NCBI GenBank assembly: GCA_965115995.1
Contig: OZ220472.1
Span: 1,302,001 to 1,366,000 of the forward strand
DNA length: 64,000 nucleotides
Direction: 5' to 3'
Source of the DNA: Poriferisodalis sp026713105
GTDB taxonomy: Bacteria; Actinomycetota; Acidimicrobiia; Acidimicrobiales; Poriferisodalaceae
The notes beneath the pieces are model-generated. The model saw only the letters and a program-made list of their open reading frames with translations. It was not told the DNA's origin and ran no database searches. The stretch's first letter is position 1. The number at the start of each line of letters is the position of its first letter. Of the stretch, positions 15,582-23,532 are shown piece by piece. Both the position numbers and the translations under genes were made by a program.

Positions 15582-16670
15582 GTCGCCGGTCAGGTGCGCC
15601 ACGCGGGGCATGACGTCGTTGGCCAGCAGGTCCATCGAACGACGCCACGCATCGGGGTTGTCGGCATAGTCGAAGCAGAACAGCAACAGGTGACCGAACC
15701 CGCCGACGTCCGCGTACACCTTCTCGATGTCGGCAGCGACGGTCTCGGGCGAGCCCACGAACCAGTTGTTGCGGGCGCAGTACTCGACGGTGACTTCGCC
15801 GCCCGCGGGTGGATTGCGTTCGTCCACCAGGAACTTGTGGAAGTCGAAGGCGCCGAGCAGCGGGATGAAGTAGTCGGTCATCATCCTGCCCATCATCCCG
15901 CCGTAGGACAGCTCCCAGGCCTCCTCGTCGGTGGGGGCGACGAACACCTCGCGGACCATCCGCCAGTCGCTGCGGCTGACCTCTCGCCCGGCTCGGCGAG
16001 CTCCAGCCTCGTAGGAATCCCAGTGCCCGCTGACGTACTGCGGGTTGAGATTCAGGCTCAACGGGATCCAGCCCTTCTCGCCCGCCATCTCGAGCGTCGG
16101 CGACGGCGAGTTGAGCCCGGCAACGCCGATCGGCGGATGCGGCTGCTGCAGCGGCCGCAGGTGATGCACCAGCTCCATGTCGGGCATGCCGTGGGGGACC
16201 GAGCCCTTCCAGTGCTTGCCGTCGTGCGTCCAGCCGGGCTCCTGGCTCCACAGGTTCAGGATGAACTCGACCGACTCCTGGGTCATCTCGCGGTTCTCTC
16301 CGGCCATGCCGTCGACGCCGAACATCTCCCAGTCGCTGGGGAGGCCGCTGGCGGCGACACCGAAATTCAGCCGGCCTTCGGAAATGTGATCCAGCAGCGA
16401 GATGCGGTTGGCCAGCTCGGCAGGGTGGTAATAGGGCAACAGGAATCCGCCAGGACCGATGCGGATGTTCTTGGTCCGCCGCAGCGCCTCGATCGTCAGC
16501 AAGTCCGGGGCGGGGTGCGGCTCCCACTTCGCCGCATGATGCTCGCCGATCCAGGCTTCGCCGAATCCGAACTCATCAGCCCACTCGATGACCTGCAGAT
16601 CCCACTCCCAGCCCTCGCGCAAGTCGCGCTCGGGCGGGTGGCTCGGCATGGTGAACAATCCCAACTCCAT
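15579..16670 (-). CDS. LLM-class flavin-dependent monooxygenase
   Basis: A 363-residue luciferase-like TIM-barrel protein of the group that includes limonene 1,2-monooxygenase. Visible landmarks are MELGLFTMPSHPP at the N-terminus, EAWIGEHHAAKWEPHPAPDL near residue 45 and EGRLNFGVAASGLPSDWEMF near residue 105. It probably uses reduced FMN from a separate reductase. The longer frame begins at 16697, but the ATG at 16670 is preceded by AGGGG at good spacing and starts the conserved domain, so it is chosen. It is the first gene of the eight-gene minus operon and is divergent from the acyl-CoA dehydrogenase. Confidence 0.88.
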   Translation of the reverse strand: MELGLFTMPSHPPERDLREGWEWDLQVIEWADEFGFGEAWIGEHHAAKWEPHPAPDLLTIEALRRTKNIRIGPGGFLLPYYHPAELANRISLLDHISEGRLNFGVAASGLPSDWEMFGVDGMAGENREMTQESVEFILNLWSQEPGWTHDGKHWKGSVPHGMPDMELVHHLRPLQQPHPPIGVAGLNSPSPTLEMAGEKGWIPLSLNLNPQYVSGHWDSYEAGARRAGREVSRSDWRMVREVFVAPTDEEAWELSYGGMMGRMMTDYFIPLLGAFDFHKFLVDERNPPAGGEVTVEYCARNNWFVGSPETVAADIEKVYADVGGFGHLLLFCFDYADNPDAWRRSMDLLANDVMPRVAHLTGD

Positions 16671-16791
16671 AGTGATCCCCTGCGTTCTCCACGGCACGGC
16701 AAACCCCGCACCTGTGGTCGAAACTTACCGCGACGGCAGTGGGCGGGCCGCGGCCCATCCTCGGACCGCGGCAGGCAACGACTCGGCCCCA

Positions 16792-16797
16792 TACATT
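16792..16797 (+). promoter_or_regulatory. Putative -10 box (TACATT) of the acyl-CoA dehydrogenase gene
   Basis: TACATT lies nine bases before the ATG at 16807 and no ribosome site is visible between, suggesting a nearly leaderless transcript. The surrounding 12-mer GCCCCATACATT recurs exactly at 18046-18057, upstream of the carboxylase gene. Confidence 0.5.
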
Positions 16798-16806
16798 TGC
16801 TGCGAC

Positions 16807-17934
16807 ATGCCGGTTCATCTCCCACCTGACGACGATCGCCGAAGGCTTGAGATCCGTGCGTGGTTCGAAACTCACCCTGAGCCGACCAGCCGCCAGCTGG
16901 CCGAGGCTGGGTATGTAGCCCCGCACTGGCCGGAGCCCTGGGGGCTCGGGGCCGACCCCGAGCTGCAGCTGATCGTCGACGACGAGCTGGCCCAAGCCGG
17001 GGTAGTCCGTCCCGACAGCCCGATCGCCATCGGCTGGGCCGGGCCGACAATCGTGGCCGGGGGCACGCCGACTCAGCAGAAACGATGGTTGCCCGGCATC
17101 CTCGACGGCTCGACCGAGTGGTGCCAGCTGTTCTCCGAGCCTGAGGCCGGCAGCGATCTCGCCTCCTTGAGGACCCGAGCCGAGCGCGACGGCGACGAGT
17201 ACGTGGTCAATGGCCAGAAGGTCTGGTCGACGTGGGCAAACCGCTCGGATTGGGCGATCCTCCTAGCCCGTACAGACCCTGCAGCGCCCAAGCACAAGGG
17301 AATCTCTTACTTCGTCCTGGACATGAAGACGCCCGGCATCGAGGTCCGCAAGATCATTGAGATGACCGGCGGCAACCACTTCAACGAGACCTTCCTCACC
17401 GACGTTCGCATCCCGGCCGAGAACCGAATCGGGCCTGAGAACGAGGGCTGGAAGCTGGCCAAGGTCACCCTTGGCAACGAGCGGGTCTCGCTGAGCGAGG
17501 GCGGTGTCTTGTGGGGGATGGGGCCCGATCCCGATGAGTGCTTCGCCGAGATCCGAGACAGGGGCGCCGGCTCTGATCCGTTGACGCGTCAGCGGTCGGC
17601 CCGCCTCCGGAGCGAGACAAAGGTCATCGAGCTGCTCAGCGACAAGATCGTCGACGCCATGATGACTGGCGCCGATCCCGGGCCTGTGGCCTCGATCCGC
17701 AAGGCGCTCGCCGATGTCCATGGCCAAGATCTCATGGCACTCGTCAAGGACCTCTCGGGGCCAGACGGGATGATTGGCCTCCAAGACGAGGCGGCCGAAG
17801 AGCTGGATCCCTGGCACTGGGGCTACCTGTTCAGTCGAGCGCTCACCATCGGCGGAGGCACCAGCGAAGTGCAACGCAACATCATCGGCGAGCGGCTGCT
17901 CGGTCTGCCCCGTGAGCCCACAAACGAAGGGTGA
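16807..17934 (+). CDS. Acyl-CoA dehydrogenase
   Basis: A 375-residue FAD-dependent acyl-CoA dehydrogenase. The N-terminal helical domain leads to the FAD signature QLFSEPEAGSDLASL near residue 108 and to VVNGQKVWSTWANRSDW near 135. The C-terminal domain ends with the family's GGGTSEVQRNIIGERLLGLPRE. It introduces a 2,3 double bond into an acyl-CoA. The frame is open upstream to 16588, but homology starts at MPVHLPPDD and the promoter-like box just before supports the ATG at 16807. Its stop overlaps the start of a broken nitroreductase fragment, and an acyl-CoA carboxylase follows. Confidence 0.93.
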   Translation: MPVHLPPDDDRRRLEIRAWFETHPEPTSRQLAEAGYVAPHWPEPWGLGADPELQLIVDDELAQAGVVRPDSPIAIGWAGPTIVAGGTPTQQKRWLPGILDGSTEWCQLFSEPEAGSDLASLRTRAERDGDEYVVNGQKVWSTWANRSDWAILLARTDPAAPKHKGISYFVLDMKTPGIEVRKIIEMTGGNHFNETFLTDVRIPAENRIGPENEGWKLAKVTLGNERVSLSEGGVLWGMGPDPDECFAEIRDRGAGSDPLTRQRSARLRSETKVIELLSDKIVDAMMTGADPGPVASIRKALADVHGQDLMALVKDLSGPDGMIGLQDEAAEELDPWHWGYLFSRALTIGGGTSEVQRNIIGERLLGLPREPTNEG

Positions 17935-18044
17935 TGCCCACAGTGCAGGCGCCCAGTGGGGGAAACATCCAGCCGTACTAGTTCCTCGTCTCCACCGGCA
18001 AGGTGCTCAAGACCGAGCTGCGTGAGCGCGGCAGGGATCGCTAG
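17934..18044 (+). pseudogene. Nitroreductase N-terminal fragment with in-frame stop
   Basis: Reading from the ATG that overlaps the acyl-CoA dehydrogenase stop gives MPTVQAPSGGNIQPY, a stop, then FLVSTGKVLKTELRERGRDR and a second stop. APSGGNIQPW-like sequence followed by a FLV-type strand and TGK is the FMN-binding start of the nitroreductase family, so this looks like a short remnant broken by a TAG at 17979-17981 and cut off soon afterwards. It was probably the next gene of the operon before a deletion. Confidence 0.75.
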
Positions 18045-18051
18045 CGCCCCA

Positions 18052-18057
18052 TACATT
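18052..18057 (+). promoter_or_regulatory. Putative -10 box (TACATT) upstream of the carboxylase gene
   Basis: TACATT in the context GCCCCATACATT, identical over 12 bases to the box before the acyl-CoA dehydrogenase gene. An ATG follows after seven bases at 18065; it opens a 30-codon frame ending at 18157, overlapping the carboxylase start. That frame could be a leader peptide, or the stretch may be an untranslated leader. Confidence 0.5.
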
Positions 18058-18146
18058 CGTAGCCATGCTGAGGCGAAGTACATGGCGTTCACGTGTCTGC
18101 ACGCTGAGCGATGTCGTTTCTTGCGTGGGAAGAACGGAGCGCACGG

Positions 18147-19751
18147 ATGGCAGTTGATCCGGATCGGGAGACTTGGAAGCCGGGGATGAGCTGGGAGGAC
18201 GCGATCGCGGAGATTGCGTATCTCAAGGAGCTGGCCTCGGAGATGGGCGGGCCTGAACGCATCGACCGCCAGCACCAAGGCGGCCGCTACACGGTGCGCG
18301 AGCGCATTGCCAAGATGGCCGACCCAGGCTCGTTCACCGAGATGGGCGGTCTCATGGGCGGCCCGGAGTACGACGACGACGGCAACATCATCGGGTTCAC
18401 ACCCGGTGGCTACGTGATGGGTTTGGCCGAGCTCGACGGCCGGCCGGTGGCGATCGGCGGCGACGACTTCACCATCTCGGGCGGCAGCCCCCACAACGTC
18501 CACAAGATCCCGCACCAATTCGCCCAGCCGCTGGCCATCACCTACGGCATCCCGTATGTGCAACTGCGCGAGGGTGTCGGCCACAGCTCGCGGTCCGACG
18601 AGGAGTCGGGCCAGATGGCCCTGCCCTCGGGCGACATGTGGTGGCAAGGCGTGGAGATGCTGACCAAGGTGCCGGTGGCCGCGGGGATCATGGGATCGGT
18701 GGCTGGCTGGCCTGCGGCCGCAGCGTTGATGTCGCACTTCACGGTGATGGTGAAGGGCCAGTCGCAGATCTTCCCGTCGGGGCCTCCCGTGGTGCAGCGG
18801 GCCACGGGCGAGAACCTGTCCAAGGAGGAACTCGGCGGCTATCGGATGCACGTGTACGAGAGCGGTCAGGTCGACAACGTGGCCGAGAACGAGGAGGACG
18901 CGTTCGACCAGATCCGCGCGTTCCTCTCGTACCTGCCGAACACGGTGTCGCAGGTGGCGCCGCGTGTCGACACCGGCGACCCGCCGGATCGCCGGCCCGA
19001 AGAGCTGCTGAACATCATCCCCACGAATCGCCGAGCCGGTTACGACGCCCGGGCGCTGATCCGCCACGTCGTCGACAACGGTGAGTTCTTCGAGATGCGC
19101 CGTCACTATGCCGGGGCGATCATCACTGGTTTCGCCCGGCTCGACGGCTACAGCGTTGGTGTCGTCGGCAGTGACCCAATGCGGCTGGCGGGTGCGATGG
19201 ATGGCGACGGTGCCGACAAGTACGCACACTTCGTGGACCTGTGCGACGCGTTCAACCTGCCGATGGTGATCTTCTTGGACATGCCCGGATTCATGCTGGG
19301 CTCGGCGGCGGAGCGCAAGGCCACGATGCGCCGGGGAGTGCGGGCGCTGATCGCGTCGGCAGAAGCGAGCGTGCCGAAGGTGGAGTTCAACGTACGCAAG
19401 TCCTACGGGGTAGCGGCCGATGCGCCGAACAGCATCGGGCTGCCCCATGCGCTCAACCTGCGCTTCGGGTGGCCGGCGGGAGAGTGGGGCGGCATTCCCA
19501 TCGAGGGCGGCGTAGCGGCGGCGTACCGACGCGAGATCGACGCGGCCCCCGATCCTGAGGCGCATCGAGAGATGATCGAGGAGCGACTGCTGCGGCTGCG
19601 ATCGCCGTTCAAGGCGGCGATGCACGGCGATGTCGTCGACCTCATCGACCCCCGCGAGACCCGCCGGCTGGCGTGCACCTTCGTGAAGCTGGCGCAGCCG
19701 GTGCTCGCTGAGCTGGCGCGCCGACCCAACAAGCGAGCCGTGCGTCCCTGA
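18147..19751 (+). CDS. Acyl-CoA carboxylase carboxyltransferase (beta) subunit
   Basis: A 534-residue carboxyltransferase with the N- and C-terminal crotonase-like halves of biotin-dependent acyl-CoA carboxylases. The N-terminal half contains VRERIAKMADPGSF and GDDFTISGGS; the C-terminal half contains TNRRAGYDARALIRHVVD, the domain opening, and VIFLDMPGFMLGSAAE. The family moves CO2 from biotin to acetyl-, propionyl- or longer acyl-CoA. No biotin carboxylase gene is beside it; the nearest is at 33094-35004 with its own beta subunit. The ATG at 18147 is chosen because a GGAG lies upstream and homology starts there; the frame is open to 18111. Confidence 0.9.
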   Translation: MAVDPDRETWKPGMSWEDAIAEIAYLKELASEMGGPERIDRQHQGGRYTVRERIAKMADPGSFTEMGGLMGGPEYDDDGNIIGFTPGGYVMGLAELDGRPVAIGGDDFTISGGSPHNVHKIPHQFAQPLAITYGIPYVQLREGVGHSSRSDEESGQMALPSGDMWWQGVEMLTKVPVAAGIMGSVAGWPAAAALMSHFTVMVKGQSQIFPSGPPVVQRATGENLSKEELGGYRMHVYESGQVDNVAENEEDAFDQIRAFLSYLPNTVSQVAPRVDTGDPPDRRPEELLNIIPTNRRAGYDARALIRHVVDNGEFFEMRRHYAGAIITGFARLDGYSVGVVGSDPMRLAGAMDGDGADKYAHFVDLCDAFNLPMVIFLDMPGFMLGSAAERKATMRRGVRALIASAEASVPKVEFNVRKSYGVAADAPNSIGLPHALNLRFGWPAGEWGGIPIEGGVAAAYRREIDAAPDPEAHREMIEERLLRLRSPFKAAMHGDVVDLIDPRETRRLACTFVKLAQPVLAELARRPNKRAVRP

Positions 19752-19825
19752 CGCGCTGGGCGCGCTGCGCGACAGGCCCGGCGCGAGCCGAACCGGTGCA
19801 CACATGAGGACTTCCAGAAAATGAG

Positions 19826-20590
19826 ATGGGCCTTGCCCGCGCGAGAGGGCACTATCGCGGGGTGATCTTCTCCGAGATCGACCAGATCCGATTCGGTGAC
19901 GCCGTCATCGGATTCGAGGTCAGGCGCAGCACGCGGCGGCACAAGACGATGCAACTCAGTGTGGGCCCAGACGGTGTCCGGGTAGCAGTGCCCGTAGCGA
20001 CGCCTCCCGACGAGATACACGGGTTCGTCCGGCAGAAAGCGCGTTGGATCCTTGATCGATTGGCCGCAGCCCGCGCTGCACCGAGCCCGAGCGATCTGCC
20101 CAGTTCGCTGCCTTACCTTGGGCGAGACCTGAATGTCGTCGTCGAGAATGGTGTCGTTCTCGATGTCGACGTGCGCTTCCGACCGTGGGAATTGCAGGTG
20201 TTCCTGCCACTTGAGGTGGCGGAAGAGGATGTTGCGAACGAGATTCGCATTGCCGTCAACGAGTGGTATTGGCTCCGTGCGCTCGAGCACGTCTCGACGA
20301 GCGTCGAGCGGTGGTGGCCCGAATTAGGGCGTGGCGCCAAGCCTCAAGTGCTCATCGGGGATCAGCGCAAGCGCTGGGGGAGTTGCGCCGCTGACGGTGC
20401 TCTGCGGTTCAACTGGCGGCTCGTGATGCTGGAGCCGAGACTGCTCGACTACGTCGTGGTTCACGAGTTGGCGCACCTCACCGAGCGGAACCATGGACCC
20501 GCATTCTGGGAACTCGTCGCCGAAGTGCTCCCAGATGCCGCCGAGCGCAAGGCAGCGTTGCATTCGGTCGAGGGAAAGCTGCCGCTGTGA
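19826..20590 (+). CDS. YgjP/M48-like zinc metallopeptidase
   Basis: A 254-residue protein of the YgjP-type (DUF45) metallopeptidase family. The zinc site is visible near the C-terminus: VVHELAHL at 211-218 gives His213, Glu214 and His217, followed by NHGPAFW with His223. The N-terminal half has the family's RRSTRRHKTMQLSV and a strand-rich region. Family members are cytoplasmic and of poorly known function. A GTG at 19862 (VIFSEIDQIRFG) with GAGAGGG upstream is an equally plausible start. It stands alone on the plus strand after the carboxylase. Confidence 0.87.
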   Translation: MGLARARGHYRGVIFSEIDQIRFGDAVIGFEVRRSTRRHKTMQLSVGPDGVRVAVPVATPPDEIHGFVRQKARWILDRLAAARAAPSPSDLPSSLPYLGRDLNVVVENGVVLDVDVRFRPWELQVFLPLEVAEEDVANEIRIAVNEWYWLRALEHVSTSVERWWPELGRGAKPQVLIGDQRKRWGSCAADGALRFNWRLVMLEPRLLDYVVVHELAHLTERNHGPAFWELVAEVLPDAAERKAALHSVEGKLPL

Positions 20591-20649
20591 TCATCGCTGG
20601 ACGCTCGGATTGCGGTCCACTGGACCGGAGGCAGGTCGGGCCACCCAGT

Positions 20650-20655
20650 TAGCGT
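20650..20655 (+). promoter_or_regulatory. Putative leaderless promoter -10 box (TAGCGT)
   Basis: TAGCGT lies six bases before the GTG at 20662 with no room for a ribosome site. The arrangement TTAGCNTGACGCYGTG is repeated almost exactly before another luciferase-like gene at 40863. Confidence 0.55.
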
Positions 20656-20661
20656 GACGCC

Positions 20662-21549
20662 GTGACTGCAGAGAATGCACTCAGGTTCGGATGGTTGTCG
20701 CCGTGCATCGGCAACCGCTGGAGCAACCACCGGTCGATCGTGGCCGACCAGGTGGAGTGGCTCCTGCCCGAGGTGATCGAGCACTTCGACTCGCTGTGGA
20801 TTGCCGACCACTTCTACGGGTTCGACGCCAAGACCGACCCGTTCCTCGAGGCCTGGACGACGATCACCTGGTGTGCGGCCCGGTTAGACCGTGTGCAGCT
20901 GTGCCATCACGTGCTCGGGCACGGCTACCGGCCGCCGGCGCTGACGGCGAAGATGGCGGCGACGCTGCAGTACTTGTCGGGCAACCGCTTCATCCTGGGC
21001 ATCGGAGCCGGCTGGCGCGGCGACGAGTACGAGGCGTACGGCTACGAATTCCCGTCACCCAAAGTGCGCTTCGCCCAGCTCGAGGAGGTCATCACGATCT
21101 GCCGATTGATGTGGACGCAGGACGACCCGAGCTTCGAAGGCGAGTACTACCGCATCGATGGTGCGGCGGCGCCGCCGCTGCCCGAGGTTGCCCCGCCCAT
21201 CTGCATCGGCGCCTCAGGAGAGCAGATCGGCCTACGGGTGGCCGCCCGCCATGCCGATATCTGGAACACGCCATGGCGGCGAGATCTCGAATCACTGCGT
21301 CGCAAGTGCGGGATCGTGGCAGACGAGCTCGAGCGGCTCGGACGCGATCCAGCCGGCTTGGAGATGTCGACCACCGTTGAACGCGCACTGCCCACCACTG
21401 ACAGCGAGTCGGCCGAGTACGTCGAGTTCTTGGCCTCGCTGGTGGACGTCGGCATCCGCCACTTCGTGCTCGACTTCGGCAACCCTGACAGCGCCGAACC
21501 GGCGCATCGATTCGCAGAACAGGTCATCGCTCCGCTGCGCGCGCGCTGA
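20662..21549 (+). CDS. LLM-class oxidoreductase, probably F420-dependent
   Basis: A 295-residue luciferase-like TIM-barrel protein. Landmarks are FGWLSPCIGNRWSN at the N-terminus, LWIADHFYGFDAKTDPF near residue 43 and GNRFILGIGAGWRGDEYEAY near residue 110, followed by PPICIGASGEQIGLRVAA. The GIGAGW segment is the cofactor-pocket motif of F420-dependent members. It appears monocistronic: a leaderless-type -10 box precedes it and a convergent ABC ATPase gene follows after 44 bases. The substrate is unknown. Confidence 0.88.
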   Translation: MTAENALRFGWLSPCIGNRWSNHRSIVADQVEWLLPEVIEHFDSLWIADHFYGFDAKTDPFLEAWTTITWCAARLDRVQLCHHVLGHGYRPPALTAKMAATLQYLSGNRFILGIGAGWRGDEYEAYGYEFPSPKVRFAQLEEVITICRLMWTQDDPSFEGEYYRIDGAAAPPLPEVAPPICIGASGEQIGLRVAARHADIWNTPWRRDLESLRRKCGIVADELERLGRDPAGLEMSTTVERALPTTDSESAEYVEFLASLVDVGIRHFVLDFGNPDSAEPAHRFAEQVIAPLRAR

Positions 21550-21593
21550 GCGGTCGCAGGCGGCCGGTTTCGCTGCCTCGGCGGAACAGTCGA

Positions 21594-22955
21594 TCAGTCG
21601 GCGAAGAGTTCCAATTCGGCAGGTGTCGGCGATCCGTCGTTTCCTGCGGGGGACCGCAACTCGGCTCGCTCCAAGGTTGCCTCGAAGAGGCTGTACGCCG
21701 ACTGGCCACGTGGGGCGAACGCGACGACATCGGCGCCAATGAACTCGACCGCCACGACGTCGCCGCGCCGGACGTTCGGATCGGGCCCGCAGCGCACCCG
21801 TAGATGGGTGCCGTCGAGGTTCGCCACCACCATCGAATCGTGCCCGTAGAACTCCACGAGCTCGACCTCCGCCGCGGTTCCCGGTGCCAGACGCAGCTGT
21901 TCGGGACGGAGCATCACATCCACCGGGCCGGTCACGGGATCAGTGGCTGCATCGGCTGCGCGTACGTCGGAATGAGCGCCGTTGCTATTTGCAGCGTCTG
22001 CTCCGCCGAGCGGCAGGCGGCCCAGCGCTGTGTGCGCGACCCCGCCAGAGGCCGTACAGCGCAGCCAAGATGCCGTGCCCACGAAGTCTGCTACGAACGG
22101 ATCTGCTGGCCGTCGGTAGAGGCCATCGGGCGTGTCGACCTGTGCGAGGCGACCCTCGCAGAGCACGCCGACCCGGTCGCCGACGACAAACGCCTCGTCC
22201 TGGTCGTGGGTCACAAAGACCGCCGTGATGCCCAGTTCGATCAGCAGCCGGCGAACCTCGCTGCGAACGTCCTCGCGCAGCGACGAGTCCAGATTGGAGA
22301 AGGGCTCATCCAGCAGGAGCACGCCCGGGCGTGGTGCAAGCGCACGCGCCAACGCGACACGCTGCTGTTGCCCGCCGGAGAGCGTTGCGGGCATGCGTTC
22401 GGCAAAGCCGCCGAGACCCACCAATTCGAGCGCTTCGGCGATGCGGTCGGGGGTTCGCTTGGACCGCTCAAGCCCGTAGCCGACGTTGCGGCCCACGGTG
22501 AGATGAGGGAAGAGGGCCCAGTCCTGGAACACCATCCCGACTCGGCGTGACTCAGGTGCCACCCATGTGCCGCCCCGTCCCGACGGTCCCGAGACGAACC
22601 TGTCGCCGAGCTGAATGGTGCCGGCGAGGGGGCGTTCCAGCCCCGCGATGAGTCGCAGCAGCGTGGTCTTGCCGCAGCCGCTGGGGCCGAGCAATGCAAC
22701 GGATTCACCGGGCGCGACATGCAAGGACAGGTCCTGCACCGAGTAGCAGCCCCCCGAGGTGTCGTCGGTGACGTCAGAGCCAGCGGAGTAACTGGCAGCC
22801 GGAGACTGGGTGTACGAATGGGAGATGCCGTCGAGGATGATGGAGCGCGCTCCCGGCCAGTGCCGATCTCGACCGTTGCGGCTCAGATCGTCCGGCGCTG
22901 CCGGGTCGGCGCGTCGCCGGTCTCGCCTCGACCGAAATGCCCGGACCGTGCGCAC
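21594..22955 (-). CDS. ABC transporter ATP-binding protein (Fe3+/thiamine/polyamine importer type)
   Basis: A 453-residue ATPase of the importer class. Walker A is GPSGCGKTT, the signature is LSGGQQQRVALARA, Walker B is LLLDEPFSNLD and the switch His is in VTHDQDEA. About 190 residues after the ATPase core form a regulatory TOBE-type beta-barrel (DVMLRPEQLRLA). An unusual charged N-terminal stretch (RAFRSRRDRRRA) precedes the nucleotide-binding domain. The frame extends to 23102, but a GTG at 22955 sits seven bases after TATACT, so a leaderless start is preferred. No permease or binding protein is adjacent; the orphan binding protein at 51276 is a possible partner. Confidence 0.88.
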   Translation of the reverse strand: MRTVRAFRSRRDRRRADPAAPDDLSRNGRDRHWPGARSIILDGISHSYTQSPAASYSAGSDVTDDTSGGCYSVQDLSLHVAPGESVALLGPSGCGKTTLLRLIAGLERPLAGTIQLGDRFVSGPSGRGGTWVAPESRRVGMVFQDWALFPHLTVGRNVGYGLERSKRTPDRIAEALELVGLGGFAERMPATLSGGQQQRVALARALAPRPGVLLLDEPFSNLDSSLREDVRSEVRRLLIELGITAVFVTHDQDEAFVVGDRVGVLCEGRLAQVDTPDGLYRRPADPFVADFVGTASWLRCTASGGVAHTALGRLPLGGADAANSNGAHSDVRAADAATDPVTGPVDVMLRPEQLRLAPGTAAEVELVEFYGHDSMVVANLDGTHLRVRCGPDPNVRRGDVVAVEFIGADVVAFAPRGQSAYSLFEATLERAELRSPAGNDGSPTPAELELFAD

Positions 22956-22962
22956 CAGTCGA

Positions 22963-22968
22963 AGTATA
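22963..22968 (-). promoter_or_regulatory. Putative leaderless promoter -10 box (TATACT)
   Basis: Read on the minus strand, TATACT is seven bases upstream of the GTG at 22955. This is the best -10 match in the area and supports the shorter start of the ABC ATPase. The -35 region is poor. Confidence 0.55.
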
Positions 22969-23127
22969 AGCAAGGGAGTCGGTACGTATCCAGAACGGTG
23001 AATGCTCAATGGTGACGCTACCTGCTGCAGGCTGGTAGGCATAGCTAACGCACAGCGGGCCGGAGCCTCGCGATCTGTGCCGAAGTAGGTTGACGGCGAC
23101 ACGCCCGACAGACCGTGGGGGAGCGCT

Positions 23128-23532
23128 GTGGCACTGACGAACGACGACCGGGTAGAGATCCGAGACCTGATTTCTCGCTACAACAAGGCGATCGACACCG
23201 GCGACGCTGACGGATACGCCAACACGTTCACACCGGACGGGCAATTCATCGGGATTGTCGGCACGTTCAACGGCCGTGACGAGCTACGGGCCTTCGCCGA
23301 GGCCTACTCCACCGAGGAGCAATACGCCGAGTTCTACTCAGCGCAGCACTGGGTGACCAACGTCGTCGCCGACGGTGACGCCGATGAAGCCACCGTGTTC
23401 AGCCACATCCAGATGGTCAAGCCCTTGCCTGAAGGCGGCACGATCCTGCTGGTCGGGCACTACGACGACATCGTGCGCAAGGTCGACGGGCAGTGGTTGT
23501 TCGCCCAGCGGATCGTGGCCTCGGACGCCTGA
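23128..23532 (+). CDS. SnoaL-like (NTF2-fold) protein
   Basis: A 134-residue single-domain protein of the NTF2 superfamily. The opening RDLISRYNKAIDTGDADGYANTFTPDG is the usual helix pair followed by the first strand, and the C-terminal strands are GHYDDIVRKVDGQWLFAQRIV. Members act as small isomerases, cyclases or dehydratases, or have no known activity. A GTG start with GGGGGAG upstream fits. The stop overlaps the ATG of the aminotransferase gene by one base, so the two are co-translated. Confidence 0.85.
   Translation: MALTNDDRVEIRDLISRYNKAIDTGDADGYANTFTPDGQFIGIVGTFNGRDELRAFAEAYSTEEQYAEFYSAQHWVTNVVADGDADEATVFSHIQMVKPLPEGGTILLVGHYDDIVRKVDGQWLFAQRIVASDA

Noticed and set aside
17823..19805. 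660-codon open frame on the minus strand
   Set aside because: It is antisense to the carboxyltransferase gene and reads as a His/Arg-rich shadow with no family motif.
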